Below, piece by piece: positions 1 through 14,500 of a DNA stretch of 64,000 nt. The translations under genes were made by a program, and so were the position numbers. The stretch is taken from positions 104,396 to 168,395 of the forward strand of contig NW_019091507.1 in NCBI RefSeq assembly GCF_001949145.1. Reading direction: 5' to 3'. Numbering within the stretch: position 1 is the first letter of the stretch; every line of letters begins with the position of its first letter. The notes beneath the pieces were generated by a model that worked only from the letters and a program-made list of their open reading frames with translations, did not search any database and had not been told where the DNA came from. The DNA is from Acanthaster planci. Taxonomy: Eukaryota; Echinodermata; Asteroidea; Valvatida; Acanthasteridae.

Positions 1-982
1 TGATGGAACAAATAATAGTTGTAAGATCGTATTTACATTCAATAGAGGTTGTTGAACGCTGATGAGGAAGCTTGGAGGACGAATAAGTGAACAATGTGAG
101 CGGAATTCATTATGGGCAACTTGAGGACAAATTTCCGGCTGCGGTTTCAATCACACGACTATTTCGAAATGGGTTCAAGCAAAACGAAAGCCTCTCCAAA
201 GGTCTAATGCTCATTGGAAAACTTGCTGCATTGAATAAAATCGCCCCTGTAATAACAAATTGGATATACGACACGTCTGCTGCTTCTGAAAGGAAGAGAC
301 CAACGCAAAGAACAAATCGAGTGAAGTTCCTAGGCAGAGTGATTATGCAGAAAGAAATTTCTTGAAAAGGCCTCGTTTTTGTTATGATTTCATGTAAGCT
401 TGGAAGCTTGCGAGGAACGCCAGGGAAGGAGCTGTATAATCCCCTTCAGGGTGGAGGACGTGTGTCCTCCGGTGAGAGAATTCTCAGGAATAAATAAGGG
501 ACGAAACAGACTTCCTGATCTTGTTTATTTATTTCTTTTCGTGTCCCTTTATTAAAATATCCCCAACACTTGTGGGGTTGCAGTTATAGGTAAGTGTGGT
601 GTGGCCAACTGCACTGGGCTGAAATGGTAACCCGTACTGTTTCGGCCAGCCCGTGTACTCCCGGTGGAAAGGAGAAGAGGCAAGTTTGAAAGGGCGCCCT
701 CTCAGGCTCAACCCCCGAGAGTAATTAATACGCAAAATGAGGATCCCCACATTAACTTTTTCCAACAGACTACTCGAGGGATTGCCTTTTTCGAGAGTTA
801 ATGTTATAAATAGTGAACTGTGAAATTATCCTTTTGAAGGGTTGAAAAAAAGAAAACCTGGAAAGGGATCTTAAAGTACACTTCGAGTTTAGCTGTCTCT
901 TGTGTATTGATTGCTTTTTAGTTTTAACGGATGGAAAGGATGGTTATCGAAGTTACTTCTTAACCAAAATATTTCTTGGTAG
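1..982. other. 5' flank or intron of the giant gene; no gene identified
   Basis: I see no supportable exon here. The first recognisable exon starts at 983 with one base completing a split codon, so an upstream coding exon must exist. It should carry the signal peptide and the first roughly 80-100 residues expected of a large lipid transfer protein. Open frames at 87-365 (+) and 529-765 (-) have no recognisable motif, no splice-compatible edges and no matching phase. Short spliceable-looking segments, such as one ending before the GTGAGA at about 475, do not give the required phase-2 end. The missing exon is therefore probably to the left of the window. Confidence 0.5.
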
Positions 983-3900
983 GTTTTCCTTTGACATCAG
1001 CGAGAACGGAGCGATTGGTCAGGTGTACTACCCTCGTGATGAAAACGGCCATGTGATAATGGTCAAAAAAGGTCTGGTTAGCCTGCTAGCTGGTAACATG
1101 CAACATTCCCCACAAGGCAAGGTACGAAGGAATTACAAACTCAGAATGGGTATAACAGCTCATTTTAGTACTTTAGAAACTTTGCTTCTATGACGCTTTT
1201 CTTTGAGCTTTTTAACCAGTCAGTACGATTGTCTTCTCGTGTGAAATAGTAACGTACTGATAGCCTTTGTGGTCTCAGAACTGAGTTCATTGACTCCAAG
1301 AACTTCTCTCAGGAATAGACCTTTTCACTAATAAATTCATAATTATGAACGCATGCGCACAAATAGCCTTGGTGACAAGAAGTGTGAGCGGGCCATCGAA
1401 AATGTGCAGGGGTGCGACTATGATGATCATTTTCTCTTAGGTTTTCTGTTGTTTCCTCAAAAATCCCACTAAGTCGTGTTTGCTATGAGCTTCTAATTCA
1501 GTATAAATATAAAAAATTGACTGGAGGGGGATTGGAACCTGCGACCTCAGGTGGAACACCGTATCAGTGCTCTACCAACTGAACTATCCAGCCCTGTGTT
1601 GGTGTTTCTTCGCGTTTGTCAATATCTGTGTTCGGGGGGGGGCTCTAGCATGTCAGACTAAATAAAACCTTCAACACCACGAGGCCAGGGATCCCGCACC
1701 AATAACACGATACAACCTAGGAAGTGGTGAACAGGGATCACTCAAAGGGGATAGGCCTACGGCTAAAGTGGAATTTTTAGTACTTTGTGAAAGGACTTTA
1801 TAATCGTAATTTTTGCTGTGTGCACGAGATTGGCGTTTCTTAGTGGGGTCCGCTTCCATCTTAAGTAGTATAAACTACATTGTTAGTGTTCTTGGAGCCA
1901 ACCAGTGCATTTGTAAAAACACCTGTTCATAGACCCATTCGATTTGCTGCTGTCTACACTTGGGAAATCTGAAGAACCAGATCCCTTTCTCTTTGTAATC
2001 TGCACTTTGTCTTGTACAGCCCAAAACACAACAACTGCATACTATTTTTTCGGTAGTACTCAAAGCTATGACCAAGTTCAATGGTAAGCTATGGGCACAC
2101 GTGCTGATCCTTAGACATCTTGCTCAGGCAATGGTCACACGGAGTTAGAATGCCCTTAAGATTCTACCAGGGGATGTGAACTCTGTCTTGTGTCCAGTGT
2201 CGATTTCTAGCCAGGCACTGTGTCTGTTTATACAGTAATGCGTATAGTAACTCAAAAGACAGAAAGTAGTTTTTGAACAGGTAATGACGAAACTCTTAAG
2301 AGACAAGGGGCTCAGCCTGCACGAATATCAAATCCATGGTAACTTTACTCTGCACCCGTCCTTGCTTCATTGTAACATGTAGACTAGCGTTCGTTGTACT
2401 TCCCTGTGTCAGTTAAATTTAATTTGCCACATTCTTCATGACTAATACCCCTCCCCCGTATTTACAAGTTGAAGGCCAGTGGATGGAGTTACGACTGCAA
2501 TGAGACCGGTCACGAAGGTAACCACGAGGCGTCTTACACCGCTCAGATGGCACCAGGCAATGATGGCATCATTGTCTTCACCAAGACTAGACGTACTCAC
2601 CCAATACCTTACGGAAAATCCACACATCAAAAGGTATAGAGTAAAAGCCAGAACTTAGGCCTACATGTTGCAAAAAAAATTTGTCGCTTTGACTGAACAG
2701 CAAAGTTGTTTTCCCAGTCGGCATTGCGTCAAGCCTCGGACGAAGCAGAAATATAAATAAGAAAAGAAACTCAACTTCCTTTGTTACGTTAAAAAATAAA
2801 GAGTTGAACGGCGGCTTTTGTACAGCGCTTTGTTGAAATACTTCGTTTGCGCCGTTTTACCGTTTTAGCTTCCCTTTTTACCTTTAACTGGGTACAATTC
2901 TTGACATAGAGAGTAATTTGAATAACTGAAAAGGAATCTAGCAAAACAAATTATCGACAAAAAAATATGGTCATGTGTTGTGCGAGGGCAGAGCCATATT
3001 TGGTTCAATGGAGTGTTTAATATGCACTTGGGAAGATTCCATGGTCAGGGAACATTATCTTAAGTTTTTCTTCTGCCTGCTCCTATTTACTGGAGGTACT
3101 GGAGTTGAGTGGTCAGAATCCGTTGGTTGGACTGTAATCAATGAAAAGTGATCTTAACTAAAGTCAGTTTATTAGGCCGTGTGTCTTCACTCATTTTGTT
3201 CTCTCATATGTTCAGGAGATCCACTATCATCCAGCTATGGAGCTCCCATCGATGGTAAAGATACTGGACCGCTTCGATGCCCCACGGGAATCGGCAGCTG
3301 GGTCGGTTACCTTTTACTTCTCCAATTTTTATTAGACATCTTTGCCCGTGGTTGTACGATTGCCCTACGATTCAATAGACTGAAGAATACATTAATCCGA
3401 ATACAGAATAAGGTTAAGTAATTTTAAGACACAACGTCCCACAAGAAAGTAGGCCCCACAGTTCCAGTTTTTCAGCTGTTTGAAAATAAAATAAGTGGGT
3501 CGAAACAAAGTTCAGACTCCTGAAACTTGCATGCTGAACATTGGAACAATGAAACGTTTTCCTTGAACTGGGACTTTTGAGCTTTCGAGCAACTTCGGAC
3601 GAATGAATTTCCAGGTTATCGAACGTTCGGGCTACGAATCTGAGGACTTTTGTATCAAATGAGCAAAATAAGGAACTCATATCAGTCAAATTAAAATTAA
3701 AAGTTAAACAAAATTTGTGTGTTTTGTCAATTCGTCAGAATGAAGATATAACTGTCTTAAATGAAGGTTTCTTTGTATAGGCAGAGCCATTTTTGTTCAG
3801 GAAATTGTTTTTAGGCAGCTGTTTAGTTGTGATATCGGGAGATCCTTTAATACAAATGTGCACTGGGGACGCTGTTTACTTGCCCCCCCCTCCAAAAATA

Positions 3901-6900
3901 TTCCGGATCGGGCTTGCCCCTTTGGACAACACTGAGTACTGTCAGTGCGCTTCCCTGATTGTCGTTTTTTACTTCTCTTCTGTTTCCTGCACTTCCTGTC
4001 TATTCAAAGAAAGTCGATTGGAAAATACCTACCTGTTTTCTTGATTGACATTTCGTGTATTGACTGGCCACGTGCCTCTCCCATCTGCACATTCAAATTC
4101 TGACAAAGAATTTGCCCTATATTTGCGGAAATTACCAGATAACATTGTCAGCGTTAAGCGTTGCCTGTTGTTTGAATATAAAGAATACTTTGATGTAACT
4201 GTATGTTGATGTCCTGTCAAGTGGCACTATTGATTTTGGTATTCTGGCTCGCATAATGCGTCTTTTATGTTCGCATCCGTTACATTCCAAGAGTATGTCG
4301 CTCTCAAAGATGAGTTGGTAATTTTGTGTCCATGGCCACGCGACTATAAAAGGCTACGTTATCCGGTACTTTTCTGTAGCATCTTTATCCATTCAGTTTA
4401 AAACTCACGTGTGTAAGTAGAAAGCTGCCTGTTGTTTTTAATCCAGACTAGAATAACTTGTAGATTTGAGTTATGTGTTCGGCCAGGTGTTTCATTCTTA
4501 GAGCCTCTTGGGTTTGCACACAGTCAACGTCTACCTTTTTCATCATTTGCAAAGGAGGGGGCAGTTTAGATTCAGTGAATAGCTTGAGCAGCACTGTGGG
4601 GACCTAAATACCACTTACACAAATGAAGGGCAGATTAGAAGATCAGTTGGCGACATCATCTGCACCTGTCGCACGAGTGTTCAGAAACTCCTGCGCCGGT
4701 CTTGCCTGGGCGCGCACTCTGTGTTTCCTCTGCCTTTTATTGAATGAAATTGCTAATGGTCATTCCAAAATTTTGTTTTTAATGTTGCAAATATGTTTTT
4801 TGCTTGACAGATTTCAGCACAAGTATGAGCAAGCAGAGGACGATATTGGTAATTTGCCCTTTTAATTCTCAATTTAATTTGGTATTTCAAGACCTATATT
4901 TGACGACCTGTTGAATCGGTATGTTCATCCAAGGAAACTGCTTTAATTAAAGAGAAGATGCTTTTGATCTGGGTAATAGATTGAAGCCACAGAATGTTGT
5001 TTATTTTGCAAATAATTGTTTAATTTTATGTTTGCCAGAGGAAAAAAAAAGACAAATGTCTGATTCCTGACCTGTTTTGCCCTCTGACCAAAAGCTTTTT
5101 TGAGAGACATGGTGCACCTACTACCAATTCAGGCATAACTAAGGCACAAAATCAAGTCAGGTTTTTAATTTGTACACAAAAGAATTGTAAGGATATTTAT
5201 TTCTGTTGCCTGGTTTGCAGAGCAATCTAATTAAAATCGGATTACATTGCTGTTTTTTAATGTTGCTCAGTGCTTCCAGAGATGCAGACATTTTCAGAAG
5301 GCCAGCTGAAGTTTGTACAAAAGGTACACTACCCATCACCCACTGGACCACCGGATGATGAGGACCTCGTGACAGACTCAATACAGATGCAGAAGGTAAA
5401 AAAATCAAGGGGTTTAAAACTTTTCAGCATGAAAATTAAATTCTCTTTGGGTATCTTTGGCGGCTCATGCAAATAACGAAGACTTGGAAATCGCCAGTGT
5501 CAAGACGGATGAGTAGATGGACGGGATGGAATTGATGTCAGAAGGCAAAGGCCTTCTAGGTCGTTTGCACATGTAAAATTTCAACAAGACCCAAGTCAAG
5601 GGACCATACGCTTAACTTGTCTTTACGTAATGAATTTCATCGTGAGAGTTTGGGGAATGTTTTCAACCCCGAACCCTCCAAGCTTCGCTTTGAATGCATC
5701 CACTTGGGAGAGCAAACTGTTTTAGACTGAGAAAAGGTTGTCTGGCACAATGGCAGTCAAAGATCCAATTCGTTCCAGATTTGAGAGTAGGTTAACACAT
5801 ACCTTGGGAGTAGCAGCCCTGAAAGTGTCTGACTATCTCACTCTGTTCTTGTAGCTTGAAGACGATCATCTGGGCTTCAACATGACATCTTTGAAGGAGC
5901 AGATCGCTGGCAACCTGACCTGCATGAGAACAGCACTTCTGGCCGGTAAGGTGGCCAGTGTAGACAGAAAGAAGGGTGTCTGAACTACATAAATAAAAAA
6001 GCCAGTATAAAAGAACCATAAAGATGGTAACCGTCCCGCGTGTCCGACCTGCATCCATCATTTGGGGTGCCTCTCGCTCAAAACCTTATCGAGCTTTCAA
6101 AAACATTTTAAATGGGAAAACCAGCTTTTTGATGTAAACAATTGCAAAAAGAAATACAAATTTGTTTTGCCTCATGTTTTGAGACTGAGAGAAATTTATT
6201 GTGATTCACAATTACAAAACTATTCAAAACTGAAACCCGAGAGTATGCAGTTTGGGTATAAAGACCATTACCAGGAAGATGCTTAAGATCTGCAAACTTG
6301 GTGGTAATCGCAGCGGTGTTAAATATGCGCTGGCGAAAAGGGGGATGGTGGATGATATGAATCAAACATTGCCCAGCCATGTAGCTCTTAAAGAATAATA
6401 TGAGAAAGGTAATATGATTTTACCAGTCAAATAACTGAAAAGGCTACCAGGTCCAATTAAATTGATAATAATGACAATAAAGGGGGCGCTGTTTACGATG
6501 CATATGGACATCCTTATTATGTATAAACGTAATTACACCCCTGAACCGTACATCAAAATGGCGTATTTATATATTCTTTATTATTTTTCTCCCTTTTTTC
6601 GGTGCAAATAAATGTTTGTTGCTGGGAAATCTGAAAAAATTCTCAAAATGCATCTTATTTGAATCACAAAAAGATGGGGATGTATAAAATCCATATCCCG
6701 CGGGATCTTAAGCCTGACTAACTGTTCATGGCTAACCATGCAATGGCCAACCTTCCCGAAAAAAACTTTACGCTTGCGCAGACCCAAGTCTTACCCGTAA
6801 AGATGTCCATGAATTAAAACTGAACAAGACTCCACAAAACAATGTTGCAGGCTCAGTGAAAAACCAGGACAGCGTGCCTGTGGGGTTAAGGAGAGAAAAT

Positions 6901-9900
6901 ATGACCAGAGTGCATTTCCTTTTTTTTTTTCAACCAGGCTCTAATGAACAAAGCCACTGTTTCCAGAAGCTTGTACAAGCCCTGAACTCAGTGCCTGACG
7001 GAGAGAAACTGGCTGAGGTTATGACCCCTATGTACAAGCCACCACTGTCCAGGTAAAAAGACTCACCAGAGCTGTATATCGTTTCAACTTCCGGCAGGGA
7101 TTAGATTCTTGTACAAATGACAAGTTCTTATACAAGGACTCACAGATAGAGTTGTTTGGTTTACTAATATTTACATGTAGGCCTTGAGTAAAATTTTTAA
7201 TTCTTCTTTTAAAAAGAGGGTATAGATTGGTGAAAAGTGAGGCTTATACGATTTGACTCTTGTTTTTACATTTTTCAATTCTCAAAATTAGTGAAGGCTT
7301 AAAAGTCATAGCTCCAGTACTTACAAGACAAGTAATGTGTGTTACTAAGGTTTACAGGATTTTGGTCAAATATGAAATGTTATACGTTTCCCTCCGCAGG
7401 CGTGTCCGGGAAAAGCAGGACAGACTGTACATGTTGGATGCGGTTGCCGCGATGCACACTGATAAATCTCAGTCACTCCTCACTGATCTCATCCTTCTAT
7501 CTCCAAGACCGGACAAGGAGCTTGTAGAGAGACTACTCGTTGCCTCAGTTGGCTTTAACCACGCAATTTCTGGGGTATTTTTATGGACTTCTATATCTCT
7601 GAAGCTGTTTTTTAAAGAGATTCTTACTATTTATAGGCATTTTGTTTATAAGAGACTCACTTTTATGAATAAGCTACATATTTTTATTACAAATGTTTTA
7701 ACAGCGACACATTATTTTTCAGTATTTTCTAGAGACTGTTGAAGATATTGTCTTCAAACCACAAACATTCCCTGGTGAGTGTTACAAATTTAAATGTGCG
7801 TTTCGTTTTCTTTTTTTGTGCGATTTGAGACCTTGTCTGAAAAGATGATTTCAGTGATTTTTGTCATATCATAAGTGTATATTTGCAAGATTTATGATTG
7901 ATCAGACATCAATTCTGGTAGTGTTTGTGTTTGATTCAAAGCTTGGGGTAAAAAACTGCTCCCGGTTTAAGCCCCGTATTAATATCAATCCAAATATTCG
8001 GCTCGAAATTAAATTAAATCTGGTAATAAGGCATGCGTCAAAACCAAGGTTTCCATAGGAATCTGAAGAGATCTCAGTAGCGAACACCTAAACCCTCACA
8101 CCCATTGGTCAGTGCCTTTTGAATGTTCGCATGATCTTCTTATCCACAAGTAAAACTTCTCAGACTCAAATGAATGCATACGGAAACACAAAGTTAACTT
8201 CATAGCTCTTGCCAGGGCTGTTTTCTTTATTGTTGTGGTTTTCAGATTTCAAATTATAAAGTGCCCCAACAAAATAAGATGCCAAGTAGAACTATTTCCT
8301 TTTCCTGTGCGAGCCACTCACACATCAGAAGCCGTCTCATCGGTTGAATGTTTACCAGTCTAAAGCCACCATTGGTCGAAATCCCTTTCAGCTGAATGGT
8401 TAACTGAGTCTGCCACAGAAACATCATGGATCCAATTTGTCCTCTTGTGTTTTTCCCAAATTTCTAAATTGACAATCTTGTTAACAAATATTACGTTAAT
8501 TAATTACACTACCTATCACCTGAGTAGAAGCGAACTTCGCCATTTTCATGTAGTTCATAGAACTTCAAAGGTTCCTTACCAAACCCGCAACCCTGCTTCC
8601 CTTCTCCAAATTTCTTACAAATTTCTCGTCATTTTGTGTGGCACAGAATCTGACTTTGTATAATATCACTATCCACACAAAGCAAAGGATAAAAATTGTT
8701 ACATTTAATATACGTAGATCAGACACATTTGACACAGAGAGGTCGTCCCTGGTCACTGACTGCAAAGTCTTGACTTGCCTTACACAACCACCTTGATTGC
8801 AGGAACAGCTCTGCTAAAGTTAATTGCTTATTCGTGAGATAGCTTGACAGCTCCACAGTTGATTTGCCAGTAGTAGTCAGGTCAAGATCCTGAAGTGCCT
8901 AAGTTTGCAATGTAATTCCATGCAGCAGTAAACACATATAACAATCATGACACATGCGTAAATATAGATAACGGGAAATACTACTTCAAGTTTTACAGCT
9001 ATGGCCTACTCAAAGGAAATAAATCTATACAAGTTCATAACATAAACTACCACTAAGAAATCTGAGAATAATTAAATTTATCACTTAATAATGTGTTATT
9101 GTAGATTTCATGTAGCATTTTTTACAAAGAGGATAAGAAACAAGAATAAATGTATTCATCCATTCAGTTTTGGCAAGAATAAATTCCCATTGGATTTTTA
9201 AGTTATTTTATCTCGCAGCCACAATTAGCATCTCATCATAGTAACTGCAAAATGTAAATTTGAATCACCTCTGTCGTAGAATCTCTAAGAGACCCTGAGA
9301 TACAAAGAGTTGCTGTGCTGGTACTCGGCGCTTTAGCTGGTCATCGATGGCGGGCCGGACACAAAGCCCAAGCAGAGTCCATCGTTGTGAAGATTGAGGA
9401 TAAACTGGGTGTGCATGGTACGTAAAGATTTTTAGCTAGCACATCATTTCACTGTCATTCAGTACAGCGTCATTCTAATGTTTTACCGTAGGTAAGCTTC
9501 ATCTTTAACCGTCAGTGGTATAAATTTGTGTTGAAAATTGGGGAATGGGGAAACGTGGGTTGGGATGAAACAGCTGGCCAAGCAAAATTTGCAAGGGGGC
9601 ACTTCGTATACACTTTATAGGGGGCGATGTTCATGACAAAGATGTACTTCTTTACTGTGTATCAAATTCATGCAGAATCTTACATCAGAGTGGTATGTTA
9701 TGGCTTTTTAAAGTTGCTTTCCCGCTTCAGTGATATTGCAAACAGTTTAGTCGTTAGAAAATCCTGTAAATTCTTCACAATCACCTTAATTTTTTGTTCA
9801 TCACCAAAAGAGTATGTGTGACAGGGGGTGATTCAGTAGCCCATCCTCCACCTGAAAAAAGTGTGGGGCGTATGTACCCCCATCCCCACTTCCAGGTTTA

Positions 9901-11550
9901 GGCGCCTGCTAACCGTCATGTGTTTCAATAGCTTTATATAAAAACTACAGATTAATGGCACAACGATTTTTATGGTAACAGTTCATCATTTAGTCTGTTA
10001 TTTCCTGCACGTTTTGCAAATGAATAGATGGTAAGGCAAACAACACCGCAAAACAGCCTAAAACAGCTTATTCGCTGCACAATTTTTGCCAAATTCCAGA
10101 TCCCTGGGCTTACGAGGAGACTGTGGCATCTCTTAGTAAGGATGAACAAGACAAGCTTCATCACGACACGGTCGTCTTGATTGAAGCCCTGGGCAATGCC
10201 GGGCTCCATCGCTCCTTTCCTCACATAGAGAGTTATACCAACTCCAGCACCACCCATCCAATGCTGAAAAGGGCCAGTCTGCACTCCATGAGAGACTACC
10301 ATCATGACACAGTAACTCAGTGATTTTCTTGTTGAAAAATTTCACTATATAGCCAAGCACTCAATATGACTACGTAACACTGTAAGCGAGGTGTAATGAT
10401 TCACAATTGAAGCATGTCAGGAACAATTAACATAATAAAATAATTCATACAATTATGTGCCCTGCTAATGTTTTTACTGCCAACTGTGCAAAAACTGCAT
10501 TTTCCAAGGACAAAACAAACATTAAAGTTAATTTATATCACGGGTTTTGCCCTTACCCAACGTATATATTGATAAACACTGTATGCTCAGTGCTTGAGCT
10601 TGCCGGGGTCGGCCAGCCACCCCCCCCCGGCAAGCTCGGTGGTCGAGTGGTTAAGACGTCTGCTCTAGTAAGCAGGAGGTCGTGGGTTCGAGTCCCACCC
10701 GAGTGAGCTTCTGAATTTTTTTGCAAGCTTTCGGGCAAGCACTGAGCATACACTGTTTATCAATATATATGTTGAGTAAGGGAGAAACCCTTTATGTAAA
10801 TTAACATCTCCCCAACGCAAAGAAATACATCTTGAAAGTTACAAATCGAGGCAGTGTGTTAAGTAACCATTCAGAAATGGACTTTTTCATTGAGAAAGTA
10901 AATGGAAAAATGGAAAGTAAATAGTCAAAGACTATACAAAGAATGTACGCTGGAAATTTAAACCATGTTCACAGTCTTGCGGGATGTTGCTATTAAAAAG
11001 TATATTTCTTTTCTTACTTGACAAATTTCAAATGGCAGTCCCATGAACAAATGACCCCTTACCATGCTGTAACAAACAGAAAAGTCGGGGCACAATATGA
11101 CTTCAATGTTATTTTGCTGTAGACCCCCCGGTACCAGTGCAAAGCTCTCCATACAGGCCAGTAAACTCCATGCACACAATAAACAGGGCATGGCAAAAGT
11201 CTCTGTGAGCCAGTTTGTTATTTCAAAATGCTTGGTCTTTTGGGAACAAAGCGTATGGCTACGCTGATAGGACAGAGTATCAAGCAAGCGCGAAGCTATT
11301 CCCCAATAGCCCAGTGCTGAGCATGCGCTTTTGGAATATCAAACTGGCTGCTACGTAACGATGCTCCCCATGTTGAGCCACTAGAAATTAATTTTCCTTC
11401 TCTTTGGCCTACTTAGGCTGCTGGGATACTCCTTAAATCTGCTTTGGATGGAGACGAGGATGAACACGTCAGATACGTGGCATCCCTGCTCTACAAGAAC
11501 CACCCAAACGGTGGCTACCATAACGCCTTCAAGTTTGTCACCCCTGAAGA
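983..11550 (+). CDS. Exons 1-12: vitellogenin/LLTP N-terminal lipid-transport domain (LPD_N-like)
   Basis: Exons: 983-1121, 2469-2633, 3216-3301, 4811-4848, 5271-5395, 5855-5945, 6938-7052, 7400-7574, 7723-7774, 9280-9417, 10100-10311, 11417-11550 (about 490 residues). Exon 1 reads FSFDISENGAIGQVYYP followed by IMVKKGLVSLLAG, the beta-barrel pattern of vitellogenin and MTP ('..NGKI..VY.P.DE....NIKKGI.SLL'). Exon 2 carries the 'C-x-T-x-Y ... TKTR' segment (YDCNETG, then IVFTKTRRT). Exons 7-12 are the alpha-helical repeat region: RLYMLDAVAAMHTDKSQ, EIQRVAVLVLGALAG, VVLIEALGNAGLHRS and EHVRYVASLLYKNHPN match the family's paired helices, including the 'EALGN.GL' hallmark. The visible length fits an LPD_N domain that lacks only its first strands. 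Known role: a lipid-binding cavity that loads lipid in the secretory pathway. Exon 4 (38 bases) is a microexon. Confidence 0.85.
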
Positions 11551-14500
11551 GTGAGAATTAGAATCAGGGGACAATTTCATAGAGCTGCCTCAGCACAAAA
11601 TCGCTGAAGCGCAAAAAAATCCTTGCTTAATAAATATGGTAACCAACCAAAACTCCATTTGATATATTTTGTTTTGGGATTGTATTTTTTATTTTTTTGG
11701 TTAGCATCACGATCAGATAGAGTTTGAGCTGGTAACTTTGTTTTATGGGCAAAGTTTTCCCGCTTAAGCGAATTTTGTGCTTAAGCAGCTGTATGAAATT
11801 GGTCCCAATAAAGAGTTCAGTATTAAGCTGTGTGTGCTTAAAATCTAAGCACATCATAGGTCCAAAGTTCAAGAACCTGATAGCACGTGTGCATTTTCGT
11901 AGCCATATCAGGGTGCCCCAAAGCTAAGTTCAAACTGAAGTCATTTGCTGTTGTTCTTTCAATCTCGAAAATATCGTTGCCACTGTGAATTATCTCCGGG
12001 GCCCAGTGAAAGAGGAACATTTTATCTGCGGGTACTTTACCTTTGAAAGTGTGAGTCTCGTGGCCAAGCTTAAGGCTATTCTGGACAAACATTTTTCTTT
12101 ATGAATTGGGCCATTACAGTAAAGTGAACAGATTGAAATTTAAAGTTTCTGCTACAAATTGGCAAAGATTCTCTGGACACTTGGCCGTTGAAGGCCTTTC
12201 TTCTACTGTAATTGTTACTGTATACCTAAACTAAACCGTTGTAATACCACAGGTACCGAAACACCAGCCTTAATCATAATTACCTTGAAGTGTGTTTTAA
12301 TCTGCGATAAACGTGCACTGTTTTTTTTGTTTCTCTTTAAGGTATGCTCTTGCTAATTCCTCTGATTCATCAACCACCGGATTAAGTGTTCCCTCCAGGC
12401 GTCGTTTGAGACGGGGTTTCTGGGAGGGCATTGAGTTTAAATTGGCCAGTCCTTCAGTTAACTGGAAGAAGACCATCGGCAGCCGAAGTACAGTTGGGGC
12501 AGAGTTTGGTTTGACCATCAGAAATGAACTCGACATGAAGATTTGTATGTATCCCAGACTTCTCAGAAAATACGATTTATTTCAGGCCGTGCATTTTCCA
12601 TTTTTAGTTCCATTTAGCCCTTTTCTGTGTAATGGAGAAACTGTTGAGAAATGAAACAAGAACTCAGCCTGAAAACTTTAGCCTGGGTTCTGTTTTTTTT
12701 TTTTGGACAGCCCCTCTGACTGGCCACCTCGTTGTGGATCTTTTAGATGAGGCTTATGCTACAGTTGTGATCGGACTTCTTGGTTTGTCGGTGGATGTTG
12801 TCCGAGCCCGTTTCTGCTTCAATGGCTATGTTGAATATAATCTCAACATACTACAGGTAAACCTTGTTTGTCACTTGTGCACCATCTTTTCTTTCTCTGT
12901 ATTTATTTCAAATATGAAATTATCTACAACTTTTCATACAGAATGTACCCATCTCTGTCTGTTACTTTTAAATCTTTGCTGATTCTCACCTGGAACATAA
13001 TACATTGCTTACTTTGTAGCATATTCATGTACATCAGTTTGAATTTCAATAGTTGACTTGATTCGATTTGATTTTCTCTTCATCTGAATTTGAATAATAT
13101 AAGTACGTAGACACTGCAAGATGTATCTGCAATAAGCATCGCTCTTGTACAGAATCTACAGAAGTGTGATCGTCCAATCGGGTTATGAACACTCCTCTTT
13201 TTACTGTTGTCAACATAATTGTTAAAAACCCAACTCTGAGGATTTATGTCATGGGTGACCATACAATAAAATTTGGATCTTCCCTTTCCTCATTCAGGAA
13301 TTCGGTGTGGAGCGCATCAGCGACTTTGTAAAAGCATACGACCTTATCATTGGACAAGTGGTTGGAAACATCAGGAGAGCGGTTGATATTGTCGTTGGGC
13401 TCTTCAACGGCGACCTCAGCATTGGTCAGCTATTCGACGACTTTGTTCAGGCACTTGAGGATATTCCCCAAAACGTCGCGGTTAGTCAGTAGAAAATTAA
13501 TAGGAATCGGAGATTTAGCTTAGTTCAAGATTTTTCTCTTAAAAGGTTAATTGGTTCCATTGGAACTGCTGCCAGTTAATTAAACAACCTGATAGTTATT
13601 TGGGGACAAATAACTGAAGTGAACTGAATGCCTAGCGCCTGGTTATTCCACTGTCCACAGATACTCAGTTTGGGGAAATATGTTGGTACTCGTCGAAGTG
13701 CTGGTCTAACGATGTGATCTCATCTAATGTGAAATAGGGCTTTGCCGTTGTGGACCGAATATGGCTTGAACCATTTTCCATCGTAATAATTCCTGTACAC
13801 AGAATTTGAGATCAGTGGCTACCAGGGCCGTATCCCGACTGGCTCAGTTTGACCCAGACCAGCTCCCACCTTCCTTCAGAGGCGTCATCAATGTTGTCAA
13901 TAAGGCTACTCAGCTGTTTAGCGACATCAAGACAGACGTCATGGAATTCTACCAGGTCAGATAATATTTCTTCACAAATTCAGCCGGCCATTTTGGTAGT
14001 TGACAAAGACACACAAGATTTATTACAAACCCATAGACACTGCTAAGGAATTATTTTAATCTTAAATGTCGTTCATAAAATTAATGCTGGTCACTTATTA
14101 AACCTTATACAGGAATCTTCAGTACATACCTGATATCCAAGCATTCTTGCGTTTGAATGATAATGCAACTTGGAGCTACCAGTTACATTTTGCATAAAAA
14201 GTGGAAGATAGTGGTCCTGAGGTTGTAGCAAATACTCCCAATGGAGAAGAGCTCATTTGCAAACCACTCCCATTGTTTTGTGTTTCCACAGGCTGTCAAT
14301 GAGGCAATCACTGTCACCTTGCCCTGGGCCGCAGAGCAAATCTGGAAGTCCATCACTGCGATCGCAGACTCCATCGGGGATTTGCTCAAATCACCCCTGA
14401 AGGCCATTGGAGATATCTTTAAAGGAGTCATTAAGTACCTTTTAGAGTGCTGATTTTGGTTGATATTTGTATGGATAGAAATTTAGGCGGTAAACGTTTA

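Noticed and set aside
87-365. 92-codon open frame on the plus strand
   Set aside because: No recognisable motif, codon pattern or splice context; phase does not lead into exon 1.
529-765. 78-codon open frame on the minus strand
   Set aside because: No homology by eye, low-complexity composition and no supporting signals.
3228-3256. Stronger-looking donor ATG|GTAAAG inside exon 3
   Set aside because: It would end the exon in phase 0 and put a stop in exon 4; the donor at 3302 keeps the frame.
7575-7742. Continuation of exon 8's open frame through the following intron
   Set aside because: The sequence turns AT-rich and non-LLTP after the GT at 7575. The acceptor at 7721-7722 starts YFLETVEDIVFKP, which fits the helical domain in another frame.
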